Source: Brevundimonas denitrificans (GTDB lineage Bacteria > Pseudomonadota > Alphaproteobacteria > Caulobacterales > Caulobacteraceae). Taken from it: DNA of 58,015 nt. Under the pieces are notes generated by a model. It ran no database searches and had not been told where the DNA came from. It saw nothing but the letters and a program-made list of their open reading frames with translations. The translations under genes and the position numbers were made by a program. The stretch spans positions 1-58,015 of the forward strand of contig NZ_BSOY01000009.1 in assembly GCF_030160755.1 (NCBI RefSeq), read 5' to 3'. The first letter of the stretch is position 1. The number at the start of each line of letters is the position of its first letter. Positions 1 through 8,763 of this stretch are shown here, piece after piece.

Positions 1-1
1 G

Positions 2-841
2 GCGGCGTCGACCGCGCGCGAGGCGCGGGCCGGGCTGGCGGCGCGGTCGGAAGCCGCCGCCGAGCGGCTGGCCGAGACCGAAGCCAATCTGCGCGAAACG
101 GCCCAGATGTCGCCCGAGGAACTGGGCCAGAAACTGACCGACGACGCCATCGCCCGCCCGCCCGACGCTGCCGGGGCGGAGAGCCTGCTGTACGGGCTGG
201 AGCGCGAGCGCGAGGCCCTGGGCGCGGTCAATCTGCTGGCCGAGGAGGAGGCGATCGAATACGGCGACCGGCTCAACACCATGAAGGTCGAGCGCAGCGA
301 CCTGACCAGCGCCATCGCCAAACTCCGCGACGGCATCGACGAGCTCAACGCCGAGGGCCGCGAGCGTCTGGTGGCCGCCTTCGACGTCATCAACGACAAC
401 TTCAAAAGCCTGTTCGAGGCCCTGTTCGGCGGCGGCCAGGCCGAGCTGAAGCTGGTCGAGAGCGACGATCCGCTCGAGGCCGGGCTGGAAATCTACGCCT
501 GCCCGCCCGGCAAGCGGCTGGCCGTGATGAGCCTGATGTCGGGCGGCGAACAGGCGCTGACCGCCGCGGCCCTGATCTTCGCCGTCTTCCTCGCCAATCC
601 GGCCCCGGTCTGCGTCCTCGACGAGGTCGACGCCCCGCTGGACGACGCCAACGTCGACCGCTTCTGCCGCATGCTCGACGAGATGCGGAAGCGGACGGAC
701 ACCCGCTTCATCGTCATCACCCACAACCCGGTGACCATGAGCCGCATGGACCGCCTCTACGGCGTGACCATGCCGGAGCGCGGGGTGTCGCAGCTGGTGA
801 GCGTGGACCTGAGCCAGGCGGAAGAGATCGTGGCAGCCTAG
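2..841 (+). CDS. smc: Chromosome segregation protein SMC, C-terminal part (5' truncated by the window)
   Basis: The frame is open from the first bases of the window, so this is the last 279 residues of a much longer protein. The first part is Ala/Glu/Arg-rich and looks like the end of the second coiled coil. It is followed by the C-terminal ATPase head, with the ABC signature LMSGGEQ (about 533-553) and the Walker B/D-loop segment [10 protein letters not shown] (about 617-646). SMC dimers bind kleisin ScpA with ScpB and organise newly replicated chromosomes. The first ATG in the window, at 107, is internal. The stop codon lies in a CTAG shared with the convergent acetyltransferase gene. The family call is secure. 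Confidence 0.95.
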   Translation, partial: AASTAREARAGLAARSEAAAERLAETEANLRETAQMSPEELGQKLTDDAIARPPDAAGAESLLYGLEREREALGAVNLLAEEEAIEYGDRLNTMKVERSDLTSAIAKLRDGIDELNAEGRERLVAAFDVINDNFKSLFEALFGGGQAELKLVESDDPLEAGLEIYACPPGKRLAVMSLMSGGEQALTAAALIFAVFLANPAPVCVLDEVDAPLDDANVDRFCRMLDEMRKRTDTRFIVITHNPVTMSRMDRLYGVTMPERGVSQLVSVDLSQAEEIVAA

Positions 842-1305
842 GCTGAACCTAGCTTGCGGCTGAAGTGAAAGCCCATGATGTGGAAGCCCTCACGGAAATA
901 GAAGCGATGAGCGCGGTCGCGGTGGACGGCCGAATGGAGCGTGGTCGTCTGACAGTCGAGCGCCGCGGCGCGGGCGTCGAACCAGCGCAGCAGGGCCGCG
1001 CCGTAGCCGCGTGAACGGTGGGCTTCGCTGGACACCAGATCCTCGATCTCGAGGCGGCGCCCGCAGTAGGTCGTCTCGAACACCCGCCACAGGCCAATGG
1101 CTCGGACCTCGCCTTGGTCGACCAGCTGAACCAGCCGCGCCCCCTCGGAGAACATCCTCTCGATCTGGGTCGGGTAGTCGGCCTCCAGCGCCGGGCGCAG
1201 CTGGCGGTGCAGGGCTTCGCCCTCAAGAAGCAGGGACCGTCGCGCGGCGGGATCATCCCCGGACAGGAGCCCGGAGGTGCGGAAGTCGATACGGTCGAAA
1301 GACAT
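838..1305 (-). CDS. GNAT-family N-acetyltransferase
   Basis: A 155-residue protein with a single GNAT fold. The acetyl-CoA pyrophosphate-binding segment is the SRGYGAALL stretch, around residue 100, preceded by the beta strand LEIEDLV. The C-terminal [13 protein letters not shown] follows the usual GNAT beta5-alpha4 pattern. The ATG at 1305 is chosen over an upstream in-frame start at 1401, because the extra 32 residues are low-complexity and run into the glycosyltransferase gene. It lies 31 nt downstream of the wecG-like gene on the same strand, so the two may be cotranscribed. The substrate (amine, aminoglycoside or protein) cannot be told from sequence. Confidence 0.85.
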   Translation of the reverse strand: MSFDRIDFRTSGLLSGDDPAARRSLLLEGEALHRQLRPALEADYPTQIERMFSEGARLVQLVDQGEVRAIGLWRVFETTYCGRRLEIEDLVSSEAHRSRGYGAALLRWFDARAAALDCQTTTLHSAVHRDRAHRFYFREGFHIMGFHFSRKLGSA

Positions 1306-1336
1306 CAGCCAAGCTTTAGCGAGGCCGCGACGGCAT

Positions 1337-2062
1337 TCAACCCCGACCCAGCACCTCGTGCCGGAGGAACAGGCCGAAGATGGCCGGGCCTTCGATGACA
1401 TAGCGGCGGAACATGCGGCGGGGCTGGGTCAGCAGCCGGTGCAGCCATTCCAGCGACAGACGCTGGAAGATGCGCGGCGCCCTTTGCTGGCTGCCGGTCA
1501 GGAAGTCCACCGAGGCGCCGACGCACAGGGTCACGCCGGTCTTGCGGCCCGCGGCGCGCAGGGCGTGGGCGAACAGCTCCTGTTTCGGGAAGGAGACGCA
1601 GGCCAGCAGCACGTCCCACTCGGCCCCGGCGGCATGGCCGACGGCCGCACGCCAGCCGAGCGTGCCGGGGACCAACATCGGCGCCTCGAGGTATTTCAGC
1701 GTCTGGCGCGGATAGCGGGCGGCGAGCTCGTTGAAGGCGGCGCGGTCGGGGCCGAAGGCGGCGATGGTCAGGCCTTCGGCGGCGGGACTGGCCAGCAGGT
1801 CCGCCGTCATGTCCGAGCCCGGATAGACCGGCAGGGTCACCCCCCGCAGCCGCGCCAGGTGGCTGAGGATACGGCTGTCGCAGATCTTCAGATCCGCGTC
1901 GGCATAGACCTCGCGTCCCACCCGCCCGTCCATCAGCTTGACCACATGGTCGACATTGGGCGTCACGACATAGCCATAGGCCCCGCCCGCCATGCCGATC
2001 ACCCGGGCCAGCATCTGCGGCCGGTCGCCGTCGGCGAAATCGAGGGTCATGAAGCGGGCCAT
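1337..2062 (-). CDS. WecG/TagA/CpsF-family glycosyltransferase
   Basis: A 241-residue protein matching the WecG/TagA family (GT26). It has TPNVDHVVKL near residue 34, DADLKICDSRIL near residue 56, and the C-terminal QRAPRIFQRLSLEWLHRLL segment typical of the family, including the conserved W-L-R/H-L pattern. Family members transfer N-acetylmannosamine, its uronic acid or related sugars from a nucleotide donor to an undecaprenyl-linked acceptor, for capsule, teichoic-acid or exopolysaccharide synthesis at the inner membrane. No other polysaccharide genes are nearby apart from the cell-wall operon, so the target polymer is unknown. Confidence 0.88.
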   Translation of the reverse strand: MARFMTLDFADGDRPQMLARVIGMAGGAYGYVVTPNVDHVVKLMDGRVGREVYADADLKICDSRILSHLARLRGVTLPVYPGSDMTADLLASPAAEGLTIAAFGPDRAAFNELAARYPRQTLKYLEAPMLVPGTLGWRAAVGHAAGAEWDVLLACVSFPKQELFAHALRAAGRKTGVTLCVGASVDFLTGSQQRAPRIFQRLSLEWLHRLLTQPRRMFRRYVIEGPAIFGLFLRHEVLGRG

Positions 2063-2110
2063 GGCGGCACTCTAGTCGCGTCGCGGTCAATGGACGGTTA
2101 CGATGGCCGC

Positions 2111-2554
2111 ATGCTTCTGACCCTTCTTTCGCTGCTGTCCGCCGGGCCCGCCCAGCCGCCGCACCGGTTCGTCTTCCTCGGCGCCGGCCGGTTCGCGCAA
2201 TTCGCCGACATGGCCAGTCTCCGGCCGGAGGGGTCAGGCGGGCGGATCCGTGTTTTCCAGGTGGTCGAGCCGGACTTCCGGGCCGGCGGCGCGGCCTACT
2301 GGGGCGGCTGGTCGTGGTGGCGGTTCGACTGCGACGCCAGTCAGGTCGACCGGCTGGACTTCGCCTCGGTGCGCGAGGGCGGAGAGGAAGGCCCGGCCAC
2401 GCCCGACGCCGCGCCCGCCTATGAGGCCGCACAGGGCGGGGACGCCTTCGAGATCCTGGTCGCCGCCTGCAATCCGGAGGATCAGGGCACTGACGCCGGG
2501 ACGCTGGAAGAGGCCGTCGCCCACGGCCGCATGAATCTGGCCGCCGGCGGCTAG
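2111..2554 (+). CDS. Hypothetical secreted protein
   Basis: A 147-residue protein I do not recognise. The N-terminus MLLTLLSLLSAGPAQ looks like a short signal peptide. The mature part has a tryptophan cluster (YWGGWSWWRFDC, about residues 66-77) and two cysteines that could form a disulfide. An alternative ATG at 2090 adds seven polar residues and spoils the signal peptide, so 2111 is preferred, although neither start has a clear ribosome-binding site. It converges on murG and their stop codons overlap in a CTAG at 2551-2554. The coding call rests on the signal peptide and frame composition. Confidence 0.6.
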   Translation: MLLTLLSLLSAGPAQPPHRFVFLGAGRFAQFADMASLRPEGSGGRIRVFQVVEPDFRAGGAAYWGGWSWWRFDCDASQVDRLDFASVREGGEEGPATPDAAPAYEAAQGGDAFEILVAACNPEDQGTDAGTLEEAVAHGRMNLAAGG

Positions 2555-3639
2555 ACCACCGCCGCCTCGACCATGTCCGCCAGCTCCGCGGTCGCATCCG
2601 GAAGGGCCGCCGACCGGGCGCCGGCGCTCATCGCCGACAGCCGCGCGGGATCGCTCAGCAGCGTCAGCAGCGCCGCCGTCAACCGCTCGACCGTCGCCTC
2701 ATCCTCCAGCACCACCTCCGCCCCGCCCGCCTCGGCCAGGCTCGCGGCGTTGAAACGCTGGTGGTCGTCCATGGCGATCTTCAAGGGAATCAGCAGCGAC
2801 GGCAGGGCCGCCACGGCCAGCTCCGAACAGGTCGAGGCCCCGGCGCGGCCGATGACCAGATGCGTGGTCGCCAGCCGCCGCGCCATGTCGCCGAAGAAGG
2901 GCGCGACCTCGGCCTCGATCTCCGCGCCGGCATAGATGGCCCGCGCCGTCTCCAGCATCTCGGGCCGCGACTGCTGCTGCACCCGCAACCGTTTGCGCAG
3001 CGGCGCCGGCAGGGCCGCGAAGGCCCGGGGCACGGCCTCGGACAGGATGCGGGCGCCCTGGCTGCCGCCGGTCACCAGCACATGGATCGGCCCGCGCGCG
3101 GTCGGGGCGGCGTACGGCCGGTCGAACAGGGCGCGGATGTCGGGGCGCACCGGATTGCCGATCAGGCTCACCCGCGCCTCGACGCCGGGCGGAACCAGCC
3201 GCAGGTTCGGAAAGGACGCCGCCACCGCGCCGACATAGGGGCTGAGCCAGCGGTTGGTCCGGCCCAGCACCGAATTCTGCTCATGCAGCAGGGTCGGACG
3301 GCCCTGGCTCAGGGCGGCCAGCAGGGCGGGCGCCGACGGATAGCCGCCGAAGCCCACCACCACCGCCGCATCCAGCCGCTTCAGCGCCTTGCGCGCCTTG
3401 ACCACTCCGCGCGCGATGGCGACGCCGGCCCTGGCCATGCCGACCGGTCCGCGCCCGGTGGCGGCGTCCAGGGCGATCCGCTCCTCGGCCGGAAAGGCCT
3501 GGGCGTAGGCCTCGCCGCGATGGTCGGTGGCCAGGACGATCCGCCAGCCGCGCCGCGCCAGCTCGCGCGCCAGCGCCTCGGCCGGGAACATATGGCCGCC
3601 GGTGCCCCCGGCGGCGACGACGCAGACCCGGGACGTCAC
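2551..3639 (-). CDS. murG: UDP-GlcNAc:lipid I N-acetylglucosaminyltransferase MurG
   Basis: A 362-residue GT28 glycosyltransferase that adds GlcNAc to lipid I to make lipid II on the cytoplasmic face of the inner membrane. The lipid-facing loop GGTGGHMFPA (about residues 11-20), the second glycine-rich loop TGGSQGA and the UDP-GlcNAc-binding GRAGASTCSE are all present. The frame is open far upstream, but the start is the GTG at 3639, which forms a GTGA overlap with the ftsW stop, as elsewhere in this operon. It is the last gene of the dcw run here; murC, murB, ddlB and ftsQAZ do not follow. Confidence 0.97.
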   Translation of the reverse strand: MTSRVCVVAAGGTGGHMFPAEALARELARRGWRIVLATDHRGEAYAQAFPAEERIALDAATGRGPVGMARAGVAIARGVVKARKALKRLDAAVVVGFGGYPSAPALLAALSQGRPTLLHEQNSVLGRTNRWLSPYVGAVAASFPNLRLVPPGVEARVSLIGNPVRPDIRALFDRPYAAPTARGPIHVLVTGGSQGARILSEAVPRAFAALPAPLRKRLRVQQQSRPEMLETARAIYAGAEIEAEVAPFFGDMARRLATTHLVIGRAGASTCSELAVAALPSLLIPLKIAMDDHQRFNAASLAEAGGAEVVLEDEATVERLTAALLTLLSDPARLSAMSAGARSAALPDATAELADMVEAAVV

Positions 3640-4817
3640 GGCAAGATCCGCCCGCGATCCGGCAGGCTGGCCCCCGGCTCGTAGGCGCCGGGGCGGCGGC
3701 GGGTCAAGGCCAGGGCCAGGCCCATGGTCAGCCCCATGGCCAGCATCGAGGAGCCGCCGTAGCTGATGAAGGGCAGGGTCATTCCCTTGGTCGGGATGAG
3801 GTTGAGGTTCACGGCGATATTGATGCAGGCCTGCAGGCCGATCAGCATGAACAGCCCCGCCGCCGCCGTCTGTTCGAACGGATCGGTCAGTTTCATCGCC
3901 CGCCGCATCCCGCGCACCACGATGAAGGCGTAGAGGCCGATCATGGCCAGCGACAGGATGAGGCCGAACTCCTCCGCCCCGACGGAATAGATGAAGTCGG
4001 TGTGCAGGTCGGGCACCGACCGTTTCATCACCCCTTCGCCCACGCCGCGTCCGACCAGGCCGCCGGCGCGGATGGCCTCGGAGGCGCGGTCGATCTGGTG
4101 GGTGTCGGCGGTCTCGGGCGAGAAGAAGCGGCTCAGGCGGTCGCGCATGTGGCCGAAGGCGAAATACAGGCCGACCACGCCGCCCGCCCCGGCCGCCGCC
4201 AGGGCCGCGACCCACTTCAGCGGCACCCCGGCCATGAAGAAGACGGCCATGAAGGTGGTGGTGATCAGCAGGGTCTGGCCGATATCGGGCTGGATCAGCA
4301 GCAGGCCGACGGTCAGGGCCCAGGTTCCGAAGGCGATCGAGACGCCGGGCACGCCCTGCCCCTTCTGCGCCTCGGAGAACATCCAGGCGGCGAAGACGAT
4401 CAGGCCGGGCTTGGCGAACTCCGACGGCTGCAGGCTGAACGGGCCGAGGTTCACCCAACGCGCCGCCCCCTTCACCTCATTGCCGATGAACGGCAGGGCG
4501 GCCATGACCACGATGGCCCCGAGCAGGGCCAGCAGGGCGATCCGGCGCACCCCGCGCGGCGACAGCAGGGAGGCGACCAGCATGGCCCCCGTCCCGCCCG
4601 AGGCCCAGACCAGCATCCGCCACGAATAGTGGAACGGGTCCGAGATCGATTCATCGGCCAGAATGGCGGCGGGACTGGAGGCGAAGCTCAGCGCCACGCC
4701 GAGACCGATCAGCGTCAGGGCCGCGGCCAGCAGGCCCCGGTCGACCGTCCAGAACCATTTGGCGATCGGGCTCTGGTCGTTGCGCGAAAAGGCGGGGGTG
4801 TAGTTGTGCGCGGTCAT
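3636..4817 (-). CDS. ftsW: Septal peptidoglycan glycosyltransferase FtsW (SEDS family)
   Basis: A 393-residue polytopic inner-membrane protein of the SEDS family, with about ten hydrophobic segments. It polymerises lipid II at the septum together with its partner PBP, FtsI, encoded a few genes upstream. Family signatures seen include a run near residue 113 beginning ARWVNLGPFSLQPSEFAKP, the periplasmic loop with GEGVMKRSVPDLHTDFIYSVGAEEFG, and the C-terminal LIPTKGMTLPFISYGGSS. It starts 6 nt after the murD stop and overlaps murG by 4 nt, consistent with translational coupling. The C-terminal tail (RRRPGAYEPG...) is short. Confidence 0.96.
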   Translation of the reverse strand: MTAHNYTPAFSRNDQSPIAKWFWTVDRGLLAAALTLIGLGVALSFASSPAAILADESISDPFHYSWRMLVWASGGTGAMLVASLLSPRGVRRIALLALLGAIVVMAALPFIGNEVKGAARWVNLGPFSLQPSEFAKPGLIVFAAWMFSEAQKGQGVPGVSIAFGTWALTVGLLLIQPDIGQTLLITTTFMAVFFMAGVPLKWVAALAAAGAGGVVGLYFAFGHMRDRLSRFFSPETADTHQIDRASEAIRAGGLVGRGVGEGVMKRSVPDLHTDFIYSVGAEEFGLILSLAMIGLYAFIVVRGMRRAMKLTDPFEQTAAAGLFMLIGLQACINIAVNLNLIPTKGMTLPFISYGGSSMLAMGLTMGLALALTRRRPGAYEPGASLPDRGRILP

Positions 4818-4823
4818 GGTTCG

Positions 4824-6215
4824 CTAACCATGACCGGAAGGAATGGCCCCAAGGTTAAGGACGGCGGCGCGGAACGCCTCGCCCCGCGCCTCGAAGTCGG
4901 GATACTGGTCGAAACTGGCGGCGGCCGGCGACAGCAGCACCACCTCCTCGCGTCCGGTGGCGGCGGCGGCCTCGGCGGCGGCCTTCACGGCGCTGGCCAT
5001 GTCGCCGCTGATGCGGTGCGGGGTGTCGCCGAGCCGCGCCGCGAACGGCCCGGCCGCCTCGCCGATCAGGAAGGCCTCGACCACGCGCGGAAAAAGCTCC
5101 TCGAGGTCGTCGATGCCGCCCTGTTTGGCGCGTCCGCCCGCGATCCAGAAGCTGCGCTCATAGGACGACAGCGCCTGCCGCGCCGCGTCGGCGTTGGTGG
5201 CCTTGGAGTCGTTGATGAAGCGGACGCGGCCCAGACGGCCGACCTCCTCCATGCGATGGGCGAGGCCGGGGAAGGTCAGGAGGCCATTGACGGCCTCATC
5301 ATGTGGGACGCCGATCGCCCGGGCGGCGACCCAGGCGAAGGCCGCGTTCTGGGCGTTGTGGCGGCCGGGGAGGGAGCGGGCCGCGCGAAGGTCGATTTCC
5401 TGTCCGTCGGCCCGGATAGAGCCAGCGGTCGCAAGGACCTTTCCTTCCCCCGCAAGGGGGGAAGAGACAAGGGTAGTGACCTCGACCGCAGTTTTCGCCT
5501 GACGCGTCAGGGCGGTCAGGATGTCCTGCCCCCAGTCTTCATCCACCCCGACCAACGACAGCCCCGCGTGGGCGAAAATCCGCGCCTTCGCCGCGACATA
5601 GCCCGCCATCCCGCCGTGCCGATCCAGGTGGTCCGGGCTGATGTTGGTCAGGATGGCCACATCCGGCGCGAAGGCGGTCGTCAGGTCCAGCTGGTAGCTC
5701 GACACCTCGATCACATAGACGGCGCCGGGTGTCGGGGCCGGCAGGGCCAGGACGCCGATGCCGATGTTGCCGCCGACGTGGACGGTCATGCCCGCCTGTT
5801 TCAGCACCCAGCCGATCAGGGCCGTCGTGGTCGACTTGCCGTTGGTGCCGGTGATCGCGACCACCTTCGGCCGCTTGCCCTCCGGCAGGGCCGCGATCGC
5901 CCGCGCGAACAGCTCGATGTCGCCGATGACCTCGACGCCCGCCGCCTTCGCCTTGCCGACGGTCCAATGAGGCTTGGGATGGGTCAGGGGCGCGCCCGGC
6001 GACAGCACCAGGGCCGCGAACCCCGACCAGTCGGCGCTGGTCAGATCCTCGACCGCGAACCCCTCGGCCTCCGCCTGCATGCGGCTGGAGACGCTGTCGT
6101 CCCACAGCACCGGCATGGCCCCGCCGGCCTTCAGGGCGCGCGCGGCCGTCAGTCCCGACCGTCCCAGGCCGAAGACCGCGATGCGCCGCCCTTCGAAACC
6201 GGGGACGGGGATCAT
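4824..6215 (-). CDS. murD: UDP-MurNAc-L-Ala:D-Glu ligase MurD, with an in-frame palindromic insert
   Basis: A 463-residue cytoplasmic Mur ligase that adds D-glutamate to UDP-MurNAc-L-Ala. The N-terminal Rossmann domain begins with VFGLGRSG. The ATP loop GTNGKST lies at residues 123-129, NISPDHLDRH at 191-200, and the C-terminal domain has FINDSKATNADA and the GG(R)AKQGG segment. Residues 251-259 (SSPLAGEGK) are encoded by a GC-rich palindrome that resembles intergenic repeats elsewhere in the window. The insert sits in the central domain between strands and should lie on a surface loop, so the enzyme is probably functional. It is separated from mraY by 4 nt. Confidence 0.95.
   Translation of the reverse strand: MIPVPGFEGRRIAVFGLGRSGLTAARALKAGGAMPVLWDDSVSSRMQAEAEGFAVEDLTSADWSGFAALVLSPGAPLTHPKPHWTVGKAKAAGVEVIGDIELFARAIAALPEGKRPKVVAITGTNGKSTTTALIGWVLKQAGMTVHVGGNIGIGVLALPAPTPGAVYVIEVSSYQLDLTTAFAPDVAILTNISPDHLDRHGGMAGYVAAKARIFAHAGLSLVGVDEDWGQDILTALTRQAKTAVEVTTLVSSPLAGEGKVLATAGSIRADGQEIDLRAARSLPGRHNAQNAAFAWVAARAIGVPHDEAVNGLLTFPGLAHRMEEVGRLGRVRFINDSKATNADAARQALSSYERSFWIAGGRAKQGGIDDLEELFPRVVEAFLIGEAAGPFAARLGDTPHRISGDMASAVKAAAEAAAATGREEVVLLSPAAASFDQYPDFEARGEAFRAAVLNLGAIPSGHG
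5439..5466. repeat. Short palindromic element inside murD
   Basis: A C5-GCAA-G6 hairpin core with CTT/AAG flanks is read in frame as part of S251-K259 of MurD. The same CCCTCCCC-loop-GGGGAGGG design occurs between genes at 14835-14857 and 30930-30952. This is seen directly; calling them one repeat family is inference. Confidence 0.6.
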
Positions 6216-6219
6216 GCGG

Positions 6220-7329
6220 CTAGCGCAGCTTCAACGTCGCGAGGCCGGCGAGCGCCAGCATGGCCGAGACGATCCAGAAGCGGATCACCACGGTCGATTC
6301 CGGCCAGCCCATCTTCTCGAAATGATGGTGGATCGGGGCCATCAGGAAGATGCGCTTCTTCGTGGCCTTGAAATAGGCGACCTGGATCATGACCGAGGCG
6401 GCCTCGATGACGAACAGGCCGCCGACGATGCCCAGCACCAGCTCGTGCTTTGTGGCGACCGCGATGGCCCCCAGCGCGCCGCCCAGAGCCAGCGACCCGG
6501 TGTCGCCCATGAATATCTTGGCCGGCGGGGCATTGTACCAGAGGAAACCCGTCCCGGCACCGATGATGGCGGCCAGGAAGATGGCCAGTTCGCCCGCGCC
6601 CGGCACGTGGTGGACGCCGAGATAGTCCGAGAAGATGAAGTTGCCGACCAGATAGCTGATGATGCCGAAGGCGCCCGCCGCCATCATCACCGGCACGATG
6701 GCCAGGCCGTCGAGGCCGTCGGTCAGGTTCACCGCATTGGAGAAACCGACCATGGTGAAGGCTGCGAACAGGACGTAGAACCAGCCGACGTTGAGCAGAA
6801 CCTCCTTGAAGAAGGGGAAGGCGATCGAGGTCTCGAGGTTGGGCGAGGTCGGCGACTGGGTCATCCACAGCACCGTCAGCACCCCGGCGATGACCGAGAC
6901 GACCACCTGGGCCAGCAGCTTCTGCTTCGAGGTCAGCCCGGCCGACGTCTGTTTCGACACCTTGGCGTAGTCGTCGACAAAGCCCAGCAGGCCGAAGGCC
7001 GCCGTCACCCCGGACACGATCCAGATATAGGGATTGGTCAGATCGCCCCACAGGAACACCGCCACCGCGATCCCCGCCAGGATCATCAGCCCCCCCATGG
7101 TCGGGGTGCCGACCTTGGACAGGTGGGAGACCGGGCCGTCCGAGCGGATGGGCTGGCCCTTGCCCTGTTTGACCCGCATCCAGGCGATGAAGCGGCTGCC
7201 CATGGCGACCGCGACGATCATCGCCGTGGCCATGGCCAGCGCCACCCGCACCGTCTGGTACTGGACCAGATTGAGCAGCGGATAGTCCTGGGCGATGTCG
7301 GCGTAGTGGAGATAGAGCAGGTAGAACAT
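6220..7329 (-). CDS. mraY: Phospho-MurNAc-pentapeptide translocase MraY
   Basis: A 369-residue integral membrane enzyme with about ten transmembrane helices. It transfers phospho-MurNAc-pentapeptide to undecaprenyl phosphate to form lipid I. Diagnostic catalytic motifs are present: FVDDYAK (about residues 116-122), [13 protein letters not shown] with the catalytic aspartates, the [12 protein letters not shown] loop, and the histidine cluster in [14 protein letters not shown] near the C-terminus. It begins 9 nt after the murF stop and ends 4 nt before murD. Its length is normal for the family. Confidence 0.97.
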   Translation of the reverse strand: MFYLLYLHYADIAQDYPLLNLVQYQTVRVALAMATAMIVAVAMGSRFIAWMRVKQGKGQPIRSDGPVSHLSKVGTPTMGGLMILAGIAVAVFLWGDLTNPYIWIVSGVTAAFGLLGFVDDYAKVSKQTSAGLTSKQKLLAQVVVSVIAGVLTVLWMTQSPTSPNLETSIAFPFFKEVLLNVGWFYVLFAAFTMVGFSNAVNLTDGLDGLAIVPVMMAAGAFGIISYLVGNFIFSDYLGVHHVPGAGELAIFLAAIIGAGTGFLWYNAPPAKIFMGDTGSLALGGALGAIAVATKHELVLGIVGGLFVIEAASVMIQVAYFKATKKRIFLMAPIHHHFEKMGWPESTVVIRFWIVSAMLALAGLATLKLR

Positions 7330-7338
7330 CTTGCTTCC

Positions 7339-8763
7339 CTATCGCTCCGCGCGCGGCGCGTCGCTGCTTGAGGGGGATCCCAGCGCCGCCAGGGCCTTGG
7401 CCACCAGCGACGCCTTCGATCCGTTTGAACCCTTGACCATGACGATGTCGCCCTTGCCGACCAGCATGGCGGCTTCGGCGGCCAGTTCGGCGGCGGTCTC
7501 GCGCCAGAGGCCCTGACGCGAGCCCGGCAGGTCGTCATAGAGCCGTTTCATCTCCGGTCCGGCGGCGTGAACCAGATCGAGGCCGGCGGCGTCGATCGGC
7601 CCGGACAGGCCCTCGTGCAGCGCCTCGGACTGATCGCCCAGCTCCAGCATATCGGTCAGCACCACCACCCGGCGGCCGCCTGTAGCCGGCAGCGGCCGCG
7701 CGCCGAGGCTGCGGAAACCGGCGGCCATCGACAGCGGATTGGCGTTGTAGCTCTCGTCGATCAGGGTGAAGTCGCCGCCGGGCGCATGGACAACCAGCGT
7801 CTGTCCCCGTCCCGCCAGCGGCTGGAACTCGGAAAGCGCGGCCAGGCCGGTGTCCAGCGGCACGTCCAGGGCGTCCAGCATCAGCAGGACGCAGAGGCTG
7901 TTCAGGCCCCAGTGGAATCCCGACTGGGCCAGGGGGAAGTCGATGGTCTTGCCGAACAGCTCGGCCCGGACGCGGGCCCCCTCGTCGTTCGGCTGGAAGT
8001 CGATCAGCCGGGCGTCGCATCCGGCGGCAGACCCGAAGGTCGCGATCCGCGCTCCGGCCCGGCGAGCGCCCGCATCCAGCACGGCGGCGAAGGCCACGTC
8101 CGCATTGAATACCGCCACGCCATTGTCGGCGAGGCCCTCGAAGATGGCCGCCTTTTCGGCCGCCACCCCGGCCTCGCCGTCGGCGAAGGCCTCGATATGC
8201 ACCGGGCCGACCGTGGTGACGCAGGCCGCGTGCGGCCGCACCATCTTCGACAGCGGGGCGATCTCGCCGGGCGCGTTCATGCCGATCTCGAACACGGCCC
8301 GCTCGGTCGTGCGCGGCATGCGCGACAGGGTCAGGGGCACGCCGATATGGTTGTTGTAGCTCTTGATCGAGGCGTGGGATGGCCCCGCAAGGTCCAGCCC
8401 CGCCTTGATCGCCTGGGTCACGCTGGTCTTGCCGACCGAGCCGGTGACGGCCCCGCGCCGGGCCGGCGTCCGGTCGCGCGCCGCCATGCCGAGCGCCTCC
8501 AGCGCCCGCAGGGTGTCGGCGACGACCACCGACGGCCCGCCCTCGACCGGATGTTCGGTGATCGCTCCCGCCGCGCCCGCGGCAAAGGCGGCGGCGGCGA
8601 AGTCGTGGCCGTCCCGCGCGCCCTTCAGCGCCAGGAACAGGTCGCCGGGCGCGATCTCGCGGCTGTTGTAGGTGATGCCGGTCGCTTCGAAGGCCGCGCC
8701 CGACAGGGTCCCGCCCGTGGCGGCGGCGATCTCGGCGGAGGTCCAGAGCGGGGTGTCAGGCAT
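7339..8763 (-). CDS. murF: UDP-MurNAc-tripeptide:D-Ala-D-Ala ligase MurF
   Basis: A 474-residue cytoplasmic Mur ligase that adds D-Ala-D-Ala to UDP-MurNAc-tripeptide. The P-loop TGSVGKTS lies at about residues 107-114. YNNHIGVPLTLSRMP and the C-terminal DESYNANPLSM and VMVKGSNGSKAS follow. The ATG at 8763 is chosen because it overlaps murE by 8 nt in the style of this operon; the upstream start at 8841 would run well into murE. The last dozen residues (GSPSSSDAPRAER) are encoded by a sequence that partly matches an intergenic repeat at 25409-25468, suggesting that the C-terminus was remodelled by a repeat. Confidence 0.96.
   Translation of the reverse strand: MPDTPLWTSAEIAAATGGTLSGAAFEATGITYNSREIAPGDLFLALKGARDGHDFAAAAFAAGAAGAITEHPVEGGPSVVVADTLRALEALGMAARDRTPARRGAVTGSVGKTSVTQAIKAGLDLAGPSHASIKSYNNHIGVPLTLSRMPRTTERAVFEIGMNAPGEIAPLSKMVRPHAACVTTVGPVHIEAFADGEAGVAAEKAAIFEGLADNGVAVFNADVAFAAVLDAGARRAGARIATFGSAAGCDARLIDFQPNDEGARVRAELFGKTIDFPLAQSGFHWGLNSLCVLLMLDALDVPLDTGLAALSEFQPLAGRGQTLVVHAPGGDFTLIDESYNANPLSMAAGFRSLGARPLPATGGRRVVVLTDMLELGDQSEALHEGLSGPIDAAGLDLVHAAGPEMKRLYDDLPGSRQGLWRETAAELAAEAAMLVGKGDIVMVKGSNGSKASLVAKALAALGSPSSSDAPRAER

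Noticed and set aside
2551..4458. MurG extended upstream to 635 residues
   Set aside because: The extension lies within ftsW in another frame; the family start at GTG 3639 and the GTGA overlap are decisive.
4002..6371. A plus-strand open frame of about 790 codons over ftsW and murD
   Set aside because: Antisense shadow of two essential, well-conserved genes.
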